A stretch of DNA of 64,000 nt from positions 62,001 through 126,000 of the forward strand of contig WRCN01000002.1 of the NCBI GenBank assembly GCA_009783885.1, in the 5' to 3' direction. Position 1 is the first letter of the stretch. Each line of letters starts with the position of its first letter. The notes under the pieces were generated by a model. It made no database searches, was not told where the DNA came from, and saw only the letters and a program-made list of their open reading frames with translations. Position numbers and translations under genes: made by a program. Positions 1 through 8,302 of the stretch are shown in pieces. This DNA is from Bacteroidales bacterium. Lineage in GTDB: Bacteria > Bacteroidota > Bacteroidia > Bacteroidales > P3.

Positions 1-480
1 AAACCCTTAACGGACGATGATGTAAGCATATTCAAAAAATGGTTGAATAAAGACTATATTTACAAATGGTTTTGCCCTGATGGAAATGTGCAAAAAGAGG
101 CCTGGCTCAATGAGATAAACCATAGACACGATGAATACAGTTTTATGAACCATTTTATGGTATATCATCAAAACAAAAAAATAGGTTTTTGCTTGTATTT
201 TGATTGCTATTATTTGCAGGAATACACACAGAAAAACTATGGTATCACGCCCGACATAAATTCTGTGTACGAAATAGGGTATTTGATTGGGGAAGAAGAA
301 TATTTGAATAAAGGAATTGGGAAAATAATTATCAAAAAATTAGAGGAAAAAATAATCGAAACAGGCGGTAAAGAAATATTTGCTGATCCGGGCGAAGGAA
401 ATGTAATATCAATCAAAACATTGTTAAGCAATGGATTTGAGAAAATAAACGATGGGGATTATAGGAAAAAATTGAAATAA
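1..480 (+). CDS. GNAT-family N-acetyltransferase, 5' end missing
   Basis: The frame is open from the first base and already reads as the start of a GNAT domain (PLTDDDVSIFKKWL), so the true start lies before the window; the first in-frame start-like codon inside it is a TTG at 43. The acetyl-CoA binding region is visible as EIGYLIGEEEYLNKGIGKII, followed by the usual C-terminal NVISIKTLLSNGFEK. GNAT enzymes transfer an acetyl group from acetyl-CoA to an amine; the layout resembles aminoglycoside 6'-type and ribosomal-protein-type enzymes, but the substrate cannot be told. It is followed after one base by another GNAT gene, so the two are probably co-transcribed. Confidence 0.8.
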   Translation, partial: KPLTDDDVSIFKKWLNKDYIYKWFCPDGNVQKEAWLNEINHRHDEYSFMNHFMVYHQNKKIGFCLYFDCYYLQEYTQKNYGITPDINSVYEIGYLIGEEEYLNKGIGKIIIKKLEEKIIETGGKEIFADPGEGNVISIKTLLSNGFEKINDGDYRKKLK

Positions 481-481
481 A

Positions 482-1333
482 ATGGAAATCAAATCACTTG
501 GAAAAACAGATCTTGAAACAATCGCAAAAGCATTTATTCAGGCTTTTGCCGATTATGACATTCGGTTAGATGCCGAAGAACTCCGAACCATGTGGAAAAG
601 GCGTGGTTTTAACTCCGATTTGTCATTTGCTGCATTTGAAGGTGAAAATATTGTAGCTTTTACACTGAATGGAATTGGAAATTTCAACGGAACAAAAATG
701 GCTTACGATACAGGAACCGGAACGTTGAAAGAACACAGAGGACAAGGCTTGGCAACAAAAATCTTTGAATATTCGATCCCATATTTGAAAGCGGAAAATA
801 TCCATCATTATTTGTTGGAAGTGTTGCAACATAATACAAAAGCGGTTTCGGTTTATCGAAATATTGGCTTTGAAGTCACACGCGAATTCAACTATTTTGT
901 ATGGAAAAATGAAGACATTAATAATGATATAAAAAACATTGAAATGCCTTTGTCCATTGAGAAAATTAAACTTTCGAACCATCATTCGATTTCAGATTTT
1001 TGGGATTTTTATCCTTCATGGCAGAATAGTTTTGAGTCCATCGAAAGAGCGAGCGAAGATTTTATCAGTTTAGGTGCATTTGCGGACAAAACCCTCGTAG
1101 GATATTGCGTTTTTGAGCCTAATTCGGGAGATATTACGCAAATAGCGGTTGACAAATCGTTTAGAAGAAAAGGAATTGCCTCCTTATTATTTCATGAAAT
1201 AAGCAAACTCAATAAAATTTCAAAAACGAAATTAATAAATACAGATGTTTCTTGTAATTCAATTGTAGAGTTTCTTAAAGCAAAAAATATTGCAATCTCA
1301 GGGAAACAATTTGAGATGATAAAAAAGATATAA
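482..1333 (+). CDS. tandem GNAT acetyltransferase (two GNAT domains)
   Basis: A 283-residue protein with two acetyltransferase domains. The first (about 1-140) has the acetyl-CoA loop TLKEHRGQGLATKIF; the second (about 160-283) has QIAVDKSFRRKGIASLLF. Two-domain GNATs are common in Bacteroidota and usually only one half is catalytic. The ATG follows the previous stop by one base, which fixes the start and implies translational coupling. Substrate unknown; a resistance or small-molecule detoxification role is possible but not shown by the sequence. Confidence 0.8.
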   Translation: MEIKSLGKTDLETIAKAFIQAFADYDIRLDAEELRTMWKRRGFNSDLSFAAFEGENIVAFTLNGIGNFNGTKMAYDTGTGTLKEHRGQGLATKIFEYSIPYLKAENIHHYLLEVLQHNTKAVSVYRNIGFEVTREFNYFVWKNEDINNDIKNIEMPLSIEKIKLSNHHSISDFWDFYPSWQNSFESIERASEDFISLGAFADKTLVGYCVFEPNSGDITQIAVDKSFRRKGIASLLFHEISKLNKISKTKLINTDVSCNSIVEFLKAKNIAISGKQFEMIKKI

Positions 1334-1396
1334 ATGGCGTATAGCAAGTCGTTTTGGTAGAACGTGCTCTGTCTTTTTTATTTCGTTTATTTTTCG

Positions 1397-1404
1397 TATC
1401 TTTG
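1397..1404 (+). promoter_or_regulatory. Bacteroidota -7 box for the DUF1015 gene
   Basis: TATCTTTG, the consensus -7 element of the primary sigma factor in Bacteroidota, about 30 bases before the chosen ATG. No good -33 TTG is seen at the expected 19-20 bp spacing. Confidence 0.65.
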
Positions 1405-1434
1405 CAAAAAATTATTCAACAAATCAATAAAATC

Positions 1435-2688
1435 ATGGCAATTCTAAAACCCTTCAAGGGCATTCGCCCTCCACAAAACATTGTGAAAGACCTCGCTTCT
1501 CGTCCTTATGATGTTCTCAATTCTGAAGAAGCACGCGAAGAAGCAAAAGGCAATCCGTACTCGTTACTTCATGTTACAAAAGCCGAAATCGACTGTCCTG
1601 TAGGTATTGATGAGCACAGTCAAGAAGTGTACGACAAAACTGTTGAGAATTTCAAGAAATTTCGTGACAGCGGTTGGTTGGTAAAAGACACGGAAGACAA
1701 ATTCTACATCTACGCGCAAACCATGGACGGGCGCACGCAATACGGCATTGTAGGCTGTTCTCACATTGACGATTATTTCAACAATGTGATCAAAAAACAC
1801 GAATTGACTCGTAAAGATAAAGAAGAAGATCGTATGATTCACGTGCGTATCACGAATGCGAATGTTGAGCCTGTTTTCTTTTCGTATCCTGCACATGCAG
1901 AAATTGATGCTATCGTTGAGAAAATCGTTAAAAATGAAAAACCGATTTATGATTTCGTAGCTGATTTAGATGGTTTCGGACATCATTTTTGGATCGTTGA
2001 AGACAAGGCAACTAATGCACGCATTGAAGAAATTTTTGCAAAGGAAATTCCTGCATTATATGTTGCCGATGGTCATCATCGTACGGCTGCAGCGGCTTTG
2101 GTTGGAAAAGAAAAGAAAGCCAACAATCCGAACCACACCGGACAAGAGGAATACAACTATTTTATGACGGTAAATTTTCCGGATAATCAACTCAGAATTA
2201 TCGACTATAATCGTGTTGTAAAAGATTTGAACGGCTTGACAGAAGCACAGTTGCTTGAAAAATTACAAAAGTCTTTCGATGTCAAAGATCAAGGTGCGGA
2301 AATTTACAAACCAAACAAATTGCACGAATTCAGCATGTATTTGGGTGGTAAGTGGTATTCGATGGTTGCGAAACCGGGCACTTATAACGATAATGACCCA
2401 ATCGGCGTATTGGATGTAACGATTTTATCGAATTTAGTGTTGGACGAAATCCTTGGCATCAAAGATTTGCGTACCGACAAACGCATTGATTTCGTTGGCG
2501 GAATTCGCGGTTTGGGCGAACTCAAACGCCGTGTAGATAACGGCGAAATGAAAGTTGCTTTTGCGTTGTATCCTGTATCGATGAAACAACTTATTGATAT
2601 TGCTGATACCAACAATATTATGCCTCCGAAAACCACATGGTTTGAGCCTAAATTGCGTTCGGGGCTGGTGATTCATGAATTGGTGTAA
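1435..2688 (+). CDS. DUF1015 family protein
   Basis: A 417-residue protein matching the DUF1015 family (an uncharacterised protein often near serine or phosphoglycerate metabolism genes). Typical landmarks are the N-terminal KPFKGIRP, SRPYDV, and the central YVADGHHRTAAA, which looks like a metal- or phosphate-binding motif. The reading frame is open further upstream, but the ATG before MAILKPF is chosen because a -7 box (TATCTTTG, 1397-1404) lies just upstream and upstream codons read through this promoter. No neighbour reveals its substrate. Length and motifs look complete. Confidence 0.85.
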   Translation: MAILKPFKGIRPPQNIVKDLASRPYDVLNSEEAREEAKGNPYSLLHVTKAEIDCPVGIDEHSQEVYDKTVENFKKFRDSGWLVKDTEDKFYIYAQTMDGRTQYGIVGCSHIDDYFNNVIKKHELTRKDKEEDRMIHVRITNANVEPVFFSYPAHAEIDAIVEKIVKNEKPIYDFVADLDGFGHHFWIVEDKATNARIEEIFAKEIPALYVADGHHRTAAAALVGKEKKANNPNHTGQEEYNYFMTVNFPDNQLRIIDYNRVVKDLNGLTEAQLLEKLQKSFDVKDQGAEIYKPNKLHEFSMYLGGKWYSMVAKPGTYNDNDPIGVLDVTILSNLVLDEILGIKDLRTDKRIDFVGGIRGLGELKRRVDNGEMKVAFALYPVSMKQLIDIADTNNIMPPKTTWFEPKLRSGLVIHELV

Positions 2689-2698
2689 ATCGGTTTTA

Positions 2699-2918
2699 TA
2701 GCAAGGAGATTCCTCGACTTCGCACACTGCGTGTGCGAAGTCGAGGAATGACGGGCGTGACGTAAGAAGGTGGAGAAAAATGGGAGCGACAAAGCCGCTC
2801 CCATTTTTCTCACTACTCTATATAAAAACCAGTGTCATGTCGAGCGGAGCAAACCCAGCATAGCGAGTTCATCGAAGGCGAAGCCGAGTAAAGCTCAGTC
2901 GAGACATCCCCCCTGCTA
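2699..2918. mobile_element. composite palindromic element, copy A
   Basis: Intergenic element bounded by inverted ends TAGCA(A)GG...CC(C/T)TGCTA. Left arm 2699-2752 contains a long hairpin (CGACTTCGCACAC / GTGTGCGAAGTCG). Centre 2773-2811 is a 16-bp perfect stem (GAGAAAAATGGGAGCG) with a 7-nt loop. Right arm 2834-2918 starts GTCATGTCGAGCGGAGC and ends in CCCCCTGCTA. Copies B (52523-52702) and C (58087-58285) share the same three-part plan. No protein is encoded; the element could be a non-autonomous MITE- or REP-like unit. Confidence 0.75.
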
Positions 2919-2934
2919 TTTCAATTATTTTTTG

Positions 2935-2942
2935 TATCTTTG
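2935..2942 (+). promoter_or_regulatory. -7 box with -33 formed by the end of composite element A
   Basis: TATCTTTG, 13 bases before the ATG of the phosphotransferase/RapZ gene. Exactly 19 bp upstream is CTG (2913-2915), part of the terminal CCCTGCTA of element A, in the position of the -33 TTG. The same geometry is found at copy B. Confidence 0.6.
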
Positions 2943-2955
2943 CAAAAACTTTTCT

Positions 2956-4416
2956 ATGAATTTTGAAGACCTATTTTTCGCTTACGCAAACGAATCGATT
3001 GAACATATCGAACCGTTATCCGCATCAGGAGGTTCGTATCGAAAATATTATCGTATCAACGGAAAAACTAAGCATTGTTTAGGTGTTGAAAATGTTGATA
3101 AAAAAGAAAACTTGGCATTCGTGGATTATACACGACAATTCAAGGCTTTAGGTTTGAATGTTCCGAAAATATTAGCGGAAAATTTAGACGAAAATAAATA
3201 TTTAATTGAGGATTTGGGCGATGAAACACTGTATTCATATCTTACTAAATACAGAATTGACAATGGTTTTGATGAACATTTGATTCAACTTTACAAATCC
3301 GCCATCAAACATTTGTTAGAATTTCAAATCAAAGCAGGCAAACATTTCGATTACACACACGCTTACCCACAAGCAAGATTCGGCAAACAATCCATACTTT
3401 GGGATTTGAATTATTTTAAGTATTATTTTCTCAAATTAGCCAAAATTTCGTTCGACGAAGAAGCACTGGAAAATGATTTTGAAATATTCTCAAACTTCCT
3501 GTTGACAGCGCCTTCAGAGTATTTCATGTATCGAGATTTTCAATCGCGAAATATTATGTTGCACGATAAAAAATTATATTTCATCGACTATCAAGGCGGT
3601 CGGAAAGGTGCATTGCAGTACGATTTGGCATCGTTGATTTATCAAGCAAAAGCAGACATTCCGCATACAGTTCGCGAACAACTCTTAGATTTTTATATCG
3701 TTGAACTTCGCAATTACCAAGATGTTGACGAAGTTTTATTCAAAAAACAATTCTACGCATTTGTTTTTATTCGCATTATGCAAACGCTTGGAGCGTATGG
3801 ATTTCGCGGATTCTACGAAAGAAAAGATTATTTTTTGAATAGCATTCCGTTTGCGACTGACAATATTGAATTTCTGTTGAAAAATTTCGATTTTCCAACG
3901 GAAACACCTGTTTTGAAAGATACTTTAACACAAATTATCAACAGCAAAAATCTGCGTCATCAAACCTTACAATCTTCAACCGAGCCCTTTGACTGCGCTC
4001 AGGATAAACTTGCGAGCTCAACGAAGTTAAATTTGATTGTAAGCATCAATAGTTTTTCTTTCAAAAAAGGTTATCCCGACGATATTTCAGGCAACGGCGG
4101 CGGATTTGTTTTTGATTGCAGAGGATTGCCAAATCCCGGACGTTACGAGGAATACAAAACCTTAAATGGGAAAGATAATGCGGTAAAAAAATACTTGGAA
4201 CAATACGAGGAAGTTGCTGATTTTATTGACATTTCCTATCGTTTGGTTGCACCTACAATTCGAAATTATATCTCGCGAAATTTTGAACATTTGCAAATTA
4301 ATTTTGGTTGCACAGGCGGACAACATCGCTCTGTTTATTGCTCCGAAAAACTTGCTGAAAAAATTTCACAAAACTTTAATATCCAAATTATTATAAATCA
4401 CAGGGAACAAGACTAA
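2956..4416 (+). CDS. APH-like phosphotransferase fused to a RapZ C-terminal domain
   Basis: A 486-residue protein. The N-terminal half (about 1-330) is an aminoglycoside-phosphotransferase/AmgK-like kinase: catalytic loop YRDFQSRNIMLHDKKLYFID (Brenner-type H replaced by Q/R region, D retained) and the magnesium-binding IDYQGG. The C-terminal part (about 355-486) is the RapZ (YvcJ) C-terminal domain, with DCRGLPNPGR and FGCTGGQHRSVY. AmgK-type kinases phosphorylate cell-wall amino sugars at C1 and RapZ senses glucosamine-6-phosphate, so an amino-sugar salvage/sensing role is a reasonable inference. Between the domains lies a repeat-derived peptide, EPFDCAQDKLASS. ATG chosen from the adjacent promoter; upstream in-frame codons are inside element A. 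Confidence 0.8.
   Translation: MNFEDLFFAYANESIEHIEPLSASGGSYRKYYRINGKTKHCLGVENVDKKENLAFVDYTRQFKALGLNVPKILAENLDENKYLIEDLGDETLYSYLTKYRIDNGFDEHLIQLYKSAIKHLLEFQIKAGKHFDYTHAYPQARFGKQSILWDLNYFKYYFLKLAKISFDEEALENDFEIFSNFLLTAPSEYFMYRDFQSRNIMLHDKKLYFIDYQGGRKGALQYDLASLIYQAKADIPHTVREQLLDFYIVELRNYQDVDEVLFKKQFYAFVFIRIMQTLGAYGFRGFYERKDYFLNSIPFATDNIEFLLKNFDFPTETPVLKDTLTQIINSKNLRHQTLQSSTEPFDCAQDKLASSTKLNLIVSINSFSFKKGYPDDISGNGGGFVFDCRGLPNPGRYEEYKTLNGKDNAVKKYLEQYEEVADFIDISYRLVAPTIRNYISRNFEHLQINFGCTGGQHRSVYCSEKLAEKISQNFNIQIIINHREQD
3980..4027 (+). repeat. palindromic-element fragment read in frame
   Basis: This stretch of the phosphotransferase/RapZ gene (GAGCCCTTTGACTGCGCTCA and following) matches, in reverse complement, the left arm of composite element C near 58098-58150. 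It is translated as EPFDCAQDKLASS in the linker between two domains, where an insertion would be tolerated. Confidence 0.65.
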
Positions 4417-4459
4417 AAAATTATTCGCAAAAAATAGCGTCTATTTGAAAAATTATTTG

Positions 4460-4467
4460 TATCTTTG
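4460..4467 (+). promoter_or_regulatory. -7 box for the pseudopilin-like/DUF3822/rsmD operon
   Basis: TATCTTTG about 40 bases before the ATG of the first gene, in the short AT-rich gap after the RapZ fusion gene. Confidence 0.6.
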
Positions 4468-4507
4468 TAACCACATTTTTGTAAAACAAATAAACCGTAT
4501 TACCACA

Positions 4508-5140
4508 ATGAACGTAAAAAACATCACTCGAATTATTTTAGGCATTGCAGCCCTCCTTTTAGCTTATTTCCTTTTTGAAAGCATCATGAAACCTCAACGT
4601 TTTGAGACATTGAGAGCCAGAAAAGAAGTTGAAGTCGTTAACCGTCTCAGAGATATTCGCACGGCACAATTAGCATATAGAAATCTTAACGGCAGATTTA
4701 CCAGCACGTTAGACAGCTTGGTTATGTTTTTAGAAAACGGCAAATTACCGACTGTAAGAAAAACCGGAGAAATTCCTGATTCTCTGACAGAAGCGGAAGC
4801 TTTAAAACGTGGAATTATTCAGCGTGATACGGTTTTCACGAATGCTTATTCGGTATTGTTTCCAAATCATCCTGATAGACAGAACCATTTGGCAAATTTA
4901 AAATTCATCCCATTTACCGGTCGTACCAAAGAGTTTACGCTTGAAACGGACTTTATCACACGCAGTAATGTGCAAGTTCCCGTTATTGAAGTTAGTGCTC
5001 TTTTGATAGACTATATGCCTGAACCCGAATACAGACAACTCGTTATTAATGCTACCAAACGAGCAATGGACATCAATCGTTTTCCGGGGAGGAAATTCGG
5101 CTCTTTGATCGATCCTCATACCGAGGGAAATTGGGAGTAA
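4508..5140 (+). CDS. single-span membrane protein, pseudopilin-like
   Basis: A 210-residue protein with one N-terminal membrane segment (about 8-24, IILGIAALLLAYFLFESI) followed by a charged helix with VVNRLRDIRTAQLAYRNLNG, which resembles the N-terminal helix and the RTAQ-Y-NGRF segment of type II secretion/type IV pseudopilins. There is no clear prepilin peptidase site. I do not recognise a named family with confidence. The ATG is chosen because codons before it overlap the promoter (TATCTTTG, 4460-4467). It is five bases from the DUF3822 gene, so both and rsmD probably form one transcript. Confidence 0.6.
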   Translation: MNVKNITRIILGIAALLLAYFLFESIMKPQRFETLRARKEVEVVNRLRDIRTAQLAYRNLNGRFTSTLDSLVMFLENGKLPTVRKTGEIPDSLTEAEALKRGIIQRDTVFTNAYSVLFPNHPDRQNHLANLKFIPFTGRTKEFTLETDFITRSNVQVPVIEVSALLIDYMPEPEYRQLVINATKRAMDINRFPGRKFGSLIDPHTEGNWE

Positions 5141-5144
5141 CGCA

Positions 5145-5756
5145 ATGTTGCAGCAGTTTAATATCGAACCTGCACAAACAACACTTATTCCAAGTAAATT
5201 TTTTCGTTTGGAATGGAGTGAGATGATTGCAGATTTGAATTTTCAGTTTGATCGAAATTCTCAGTTTGTTCTTATCGAGACTTACAATAATATTGTTTTT
5301 TTGTCTGTAGTTGACAAAAAAATGTATAATTTTGCAGTATCGATGTTTCCAAATGGCGAATATTGCAGCAGATATCGCCTCCTCTTTCGACCCTTCGAAA
5401 AATTAGCTCATTCCGAGAAACGAAACCGGCATCAGATTTTCATCAATATCACACCAAATTCGTTTGATTTGTTTATTTTTGAAAAACAGCAGCCGATTTT
5501 TGTAAACACGTTTGCCTATAAATCTTCAACTGATTTTTTGTATTATCTGTTGCATGCTGTTAATCGGTTGAAAATCGACACGGGAGGTTTGACGCTAAGA
5601 GTGATTGATTCTACGGTTAATTCAAGCCATTTGACGACTATTTTGGAATCGCATTTTTTGTCGGTGGTTAAACTTTCGGGTATAGAAAATCCGTTGAATT
5701 TGCGAGTACCTGTTAAAGCGGGGCTTTCTTTGATAAATACTGCCTTATGCGAATAG
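5145..5756 (+). CDS. DUF3822 family protein
   Basis: A 203-residue protein resembling DUF3822, a Bacteroidota family with an actin/ASKHA-like fold that is found just before rsmD. Visible features are an N-terminal LIPSKFF segment and a C-terminal region ending GLSLINTALCE. Its end overlaps the start of rsmD by 10 bases, indicating translational coupling. The function is not known; its fixed place next to an rRNA methyltransferase suggests a link to ribosome biogenesis but this is inference. Confidence 0.75.
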   Translation: MLQQFNIEPAQTTLIPSKFFRLEWSEMIADLNFQFDRNSQFVLIETYNNIVFLSVVDKKMYNFAVSMFPNGEYCSRYRLLFRPFEKLAHSEKRNRHQIFINITPNSFDLFIFEKQQPIFVNTFAYKSSTDFLYYLLHAVNRLKIDTGGLTLRVIDSTVNSSHLTTILESHFLSVVKLSGIENPLNLRVPVKAGLSLINTALCE

Positions 5757-6283
5757 TCAGTGGGTTTTTGAAAGGGCGACGAATTCAAGCGCCGGCCAAT
5801 TTACCAACAAGACCGACCACAGATTTTGCCAAAGAAAGTCTGTTTAATATTCTCAACAATCGCGTGGATTTTGACGATCTTGATGTTTTGGATTTATTTG
5901 CCGGAATTGGTAGTATTTCTTATGAATTCGCGTCACGCGGTGCTAAATCAGTATTAGCGGTCGAGAATAATCCTAAATGTGCCGATTTTATTAAACAAAC
6001 AGCGGAACACTTACACATCGAAAATCTTTACGTGATGCGGACTGATGCATTTGCCTATATCGCTAAAACTCGCCAAACGTTTGATGTTATCTTTGCAGAT
6101 CCGCCTTACGATTTGCAGACCATAAATTTATTACCATCGTTAATTTTCGAATACAACTTGCTAAATCCAAACGGTTATTTTATTTTAGAACATTCGGAAC
6201 AATACGATTTTTCTGCCATTTCGCAATTTTTTGAACTGCGAAAATACGGAAAAGTACACTTTTCTTTTTTTAATGAAAAGTAA
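5747..6283 (+). CDS. rsmD: 16S rRNA (guanine-N2-966) methyltransferase RsmD
   Basis: RsmD methylates G966 of 16S rRNA in the assembled 30S particle using SAM. The 178-residue protein has the family start MRIVSGFLKGRRI, the RPTTDFAKESLFN motif, the SAM-binding LDLFAGIGSISYE (about 47-59) and the catalytic DPPYD (about 122-126, class of N6/N2 base methyltransferases). Length is normal. The ATG lies inside the last codons of the DUF3822 gene. Confidence 0.93.
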   Translation: MRIVSGFLKGRRIQAPANLPTRPTTDFAKESLFNILNNRVDFDDLDVLDLFAGIGSISYEFASRGAKSVLAVENNPKCADFIKQTAEHLHIENLYVMRTDAFAYIAKTRQTFDVIFADPPYDLQTINLLPSLIFEYNLLNPNGYFILEHSEQYDFSAISQFFELRKYGKVHFSFFNEK

Positions 6284-6300
6284 AAAAAATCTAAAGTAAA

Positions 6301-7182
6301 CTATTTTTTCCACTCGATCTGCGAAATCAGCAAACCTAAAATCACGATAGCCATACCGATAATTTTTTGTGAAGTAAATAGCTCGTCTAACAGGAAATAA
6401 GCACCAACAGCAGTAATAATGGGGATGAGATTAGTAAACAATTGCGTTCTCACAGCACCGATTTGTCTGATGGATTCAACAAAACAAATAAACGCTACGC
6501 CCGAGCCAAAAATCGCCAACATAACGAGATTTCTATAAATCGAAAAATCAAAGGAAACGGAGCGAAACTCCTGCCAGCCGGTGGCTACAAAAAGTGGCAA
6601 AAACATCAAAGCACTCAAAAAAGTTTGATAATAAACAATCGTAAAAGGATTATATTTTGTCGATAATTTCTGAATGCACAACACATAAACCACCGCCGAA
6701 CCTATCGCCAGCGATAAGAACAAAACTCCGCGCACATCCACCATTAACTCAAAATTTTCGCCCAAAACCATATATAAAATTCCACCAAACGACACCATCA
6801 AACCCAAAATAATCGTCCAACTCGAACGTATACCAAACACAAACCATATCGCTATCGGAACAACAAGTGGAATAAGTGCAACCATAATCGCCGCAAAACT
6901 TCCACTCGAATGCAAAATACCGTAAGATTCGCCGATTTGATACAAAAATGGTTCAACAAATGCAGCAAGTATCATCAATCGAAAATCTTTACCTTCAAAT
7001 TTCTGTAGTTTTTTGGTAGCTTTTACGAAAATAAACAAAAATAAACTGGCTAAAGACAGCCGAATAAAAGCCATCGTTATCGGTGAATACACGTACAAAA
7101 TTTGTTCCGACCAAATAAAGGTCATGCCCCAAATTATGGCAAAAGTTAACGGAAAAATATAAGCGTAGCGAGATGTTTTCAT
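6301..7182 (-). CDS. EamA/DMT-superfamily transporter
   Basis: A 293-residue integral membrane protein with about ten hydrophobic segments arranged as two EamA repeats. The first begins PLTFAIIWGMTFIWSEQ, and the second repeat includes VGAYFLLDELFTSQKIIG, a typical EamA motif before the last helix. Family members export amino acids, nucleobases or other metabolites; the substrate cannot be read from the sequence. The start codon overlaps the stop of the upstream phosphoesterase gene by four bases, so they are co-transcribed. Confidence 0.85.
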   Translation of the reverse strand: MKTSRYAYIFPLTFAIIWGMTFIWSEQILYVYSPITMAFIRLSLASLFLFIFVKATKKLQKFEGKDFRLMILAAFVEPFLYQIGESYGILHSSGSFAAIMVALIPLVVPIAIWFVFGIRSSWTIILGLMVSFGGILYMVLGENFELMVDVRGVLFLSLAIGSAVVYVLCIQKLSTKYNPFTIVYYQTFLSALMFLPLFVATGWQEFRSVSFDFSIYRNLVMLAIFGSGVAFICFVESIRQIGAVRTQLFTNLIPIITAVGAYFLLDELFTSQKIIGMAIVILGLLISQIEWKK

Positions 7183-7685
7183 AGTTGGAGATTTGAACGT
7201 TCTATGTCTAAAATTTCCATGTTTGAAATATCATCTTTATCAATGGAAAACCGCAAACACGTGATGCTCTTGTGAAATCCGAATTGCCCGGCAGAACCCG
7301 GATTTAAGAAAAGAAGTTGATATTTTTTATCGTAAATCACTTTCAAAATATGCGAATGTCCGGTTATAAAAATGTCCGGTTTTTTTTCTCGCAAAATTTG
7401 TTGAATATGTTCGGGATAACGCCCTGGATAACCGCCAATATGCGTCATGAAAACCGATTTATTTTCGCATTTAAAAAATTCGTGTTTTTTGGTATGTCGC
7501 ATCACTTCCGCATCATCGCAATTCCCAAAAACTGCGACGGTAGGCTTGAATTGAGCGATTTTTTGCAATGTTGTCAAATTTCCAATATCGCCTGCATGCC
7601 AAATTTGATCACAATCTTTCAAAAACTCAAACACGCGCTCATGTGTTGAGGCGTGTGTGTCGGAAATCACACCAATGCGCGTCAT
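7179..7685 (-). CDS. YfcE/MJ0936-family metallophosphoesterase
   Basis: A 168-residue calcineurin-like phosphoesterase. All metal-binding blocks are present: GVISDTHA (about 4-11), HAGDIG (about 31-36), VFGNCDD (about 53-59), the HIGGYPG histidine and TGHSH (about 108-112). Small proteins of this type hydrolyse phosphodiesters in vitro; the physiological substrate is unknown. It lies between DUF4293 (start of group, stop adjacent) and the EamA gene, forming a three-gene minus-strand operon. Confidence 0.88.
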   Translation of the reverse strand: MTRIGVISDTHASTHERVFEFLKDCDQIWHAGDIGNLTTLQKIAQFKPTVAVFGNCDDAEVMRHTKKHEFFKCENKSVFMTHIGGYPGRYPEHIQQILREKKPDIFITGHSHILKVIYDKKYQLLFLNPGSAGQFGFHKSITCLRFSIDKDDISNMEILDIERSNLQL

Positions 7686-8159
7686 TTAACGAAGGCGGTT
7701 CAACGATTTAACCATAGCTTCATCTTTGCGAATAGCACGTATTGCAAACCTAATCGGCAACAGCGTGACCATCGGAACATACGTCATCCACAAATAACTT
7801 ATTGCAGGAGTAGTTTCTAAAGATATGGCTTTTGTAACCATACTTACTGTAAAAAACATCGTGCCAATCAGTAAAGCATTAACGAGAAGTGCAAACGCAC
7901 AAAGCCGAACCTGAAACTGACGTCTTTTATACATGAAAATCGCAATTCCTGTTAAGCTCATAAAGAATGTGGTTAGGACTTGCATGATAATAAACATATA
8001 GTTATATTCGGTGAAGCCGTCCAGATTTGTCAGTCCTAAAATACCGATATAACACGTGCCTACTGTTCCCAACTCAAAACTTGCAAATGGAAATCTAAAC
8101 AGAAGAACGAATGAAAGGAGGGCTAAAATCAAGAAAATAGTTTGTTTGCGTTGTATCAT
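7686..8159 (-). CDS. DUF4293 membrane protein
   Basis: A 157-residue protein with four hydrophobic segments, starting MIQRKQTIFLILA as is typical of DUF4293, a Bacteroidota-specific family of unknown function that usually sits opposite rho. The ATG at MIQRKQ is chosen because nine further in-frame codons upstream would run into the promoter (TATTTTTG on the minus strand, about 8175-8182). It heads the operon with the phosphoesterase and EamA genes. Confidence 0.8.
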   Translation of the reverse strand: MIQRKQTIFLILALLSFVLLFRFPFASFELGTVGTCYIGILGLTNLDGFTEYNYMFIIMQVLTTFFMSLTGIAIFMYKRRQFQVRLCAFALLVNALLIGTMFFTVSMVTKAISLETTPAISYLWMTYVPMVTLLPIRFAIRAIRKDEAMVKSLNRLR

Positions 8160-8216
8160 GGCTATATTTTTTTTGCAAAAATACAAAAAAAATTTGTATT
8201 TTTAGAAAAAAAATTG

Positions 8217-8224
8217 TACCTTTG
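8217..8224 (+). promoter_or_regulatory. -7 box for rho
   Basis: TACCTTTG, with TTTG 20 bp upstream (8193-8196) as -33. About 78 bases of leader precede the rho ATG, longer than for most genes here, which may hold autoregulatory sequence; rho leaders are commonly sites of feedback control. Confidence 0.65.
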
Positions 8225-8302
8225 CAATCTAATTTGAAATTTCATACAAATTTATTATTTATCCTTTTGGGATGTTTTTTTTAGTAAACCCTTTAATTTT
8301 CT

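Noticed and set aside
2770-2955. N-terminal extension of the phosphotransferase gene
   Set aside because: These codons are made by composite element A and cross the promoter; the family start is at 2956.
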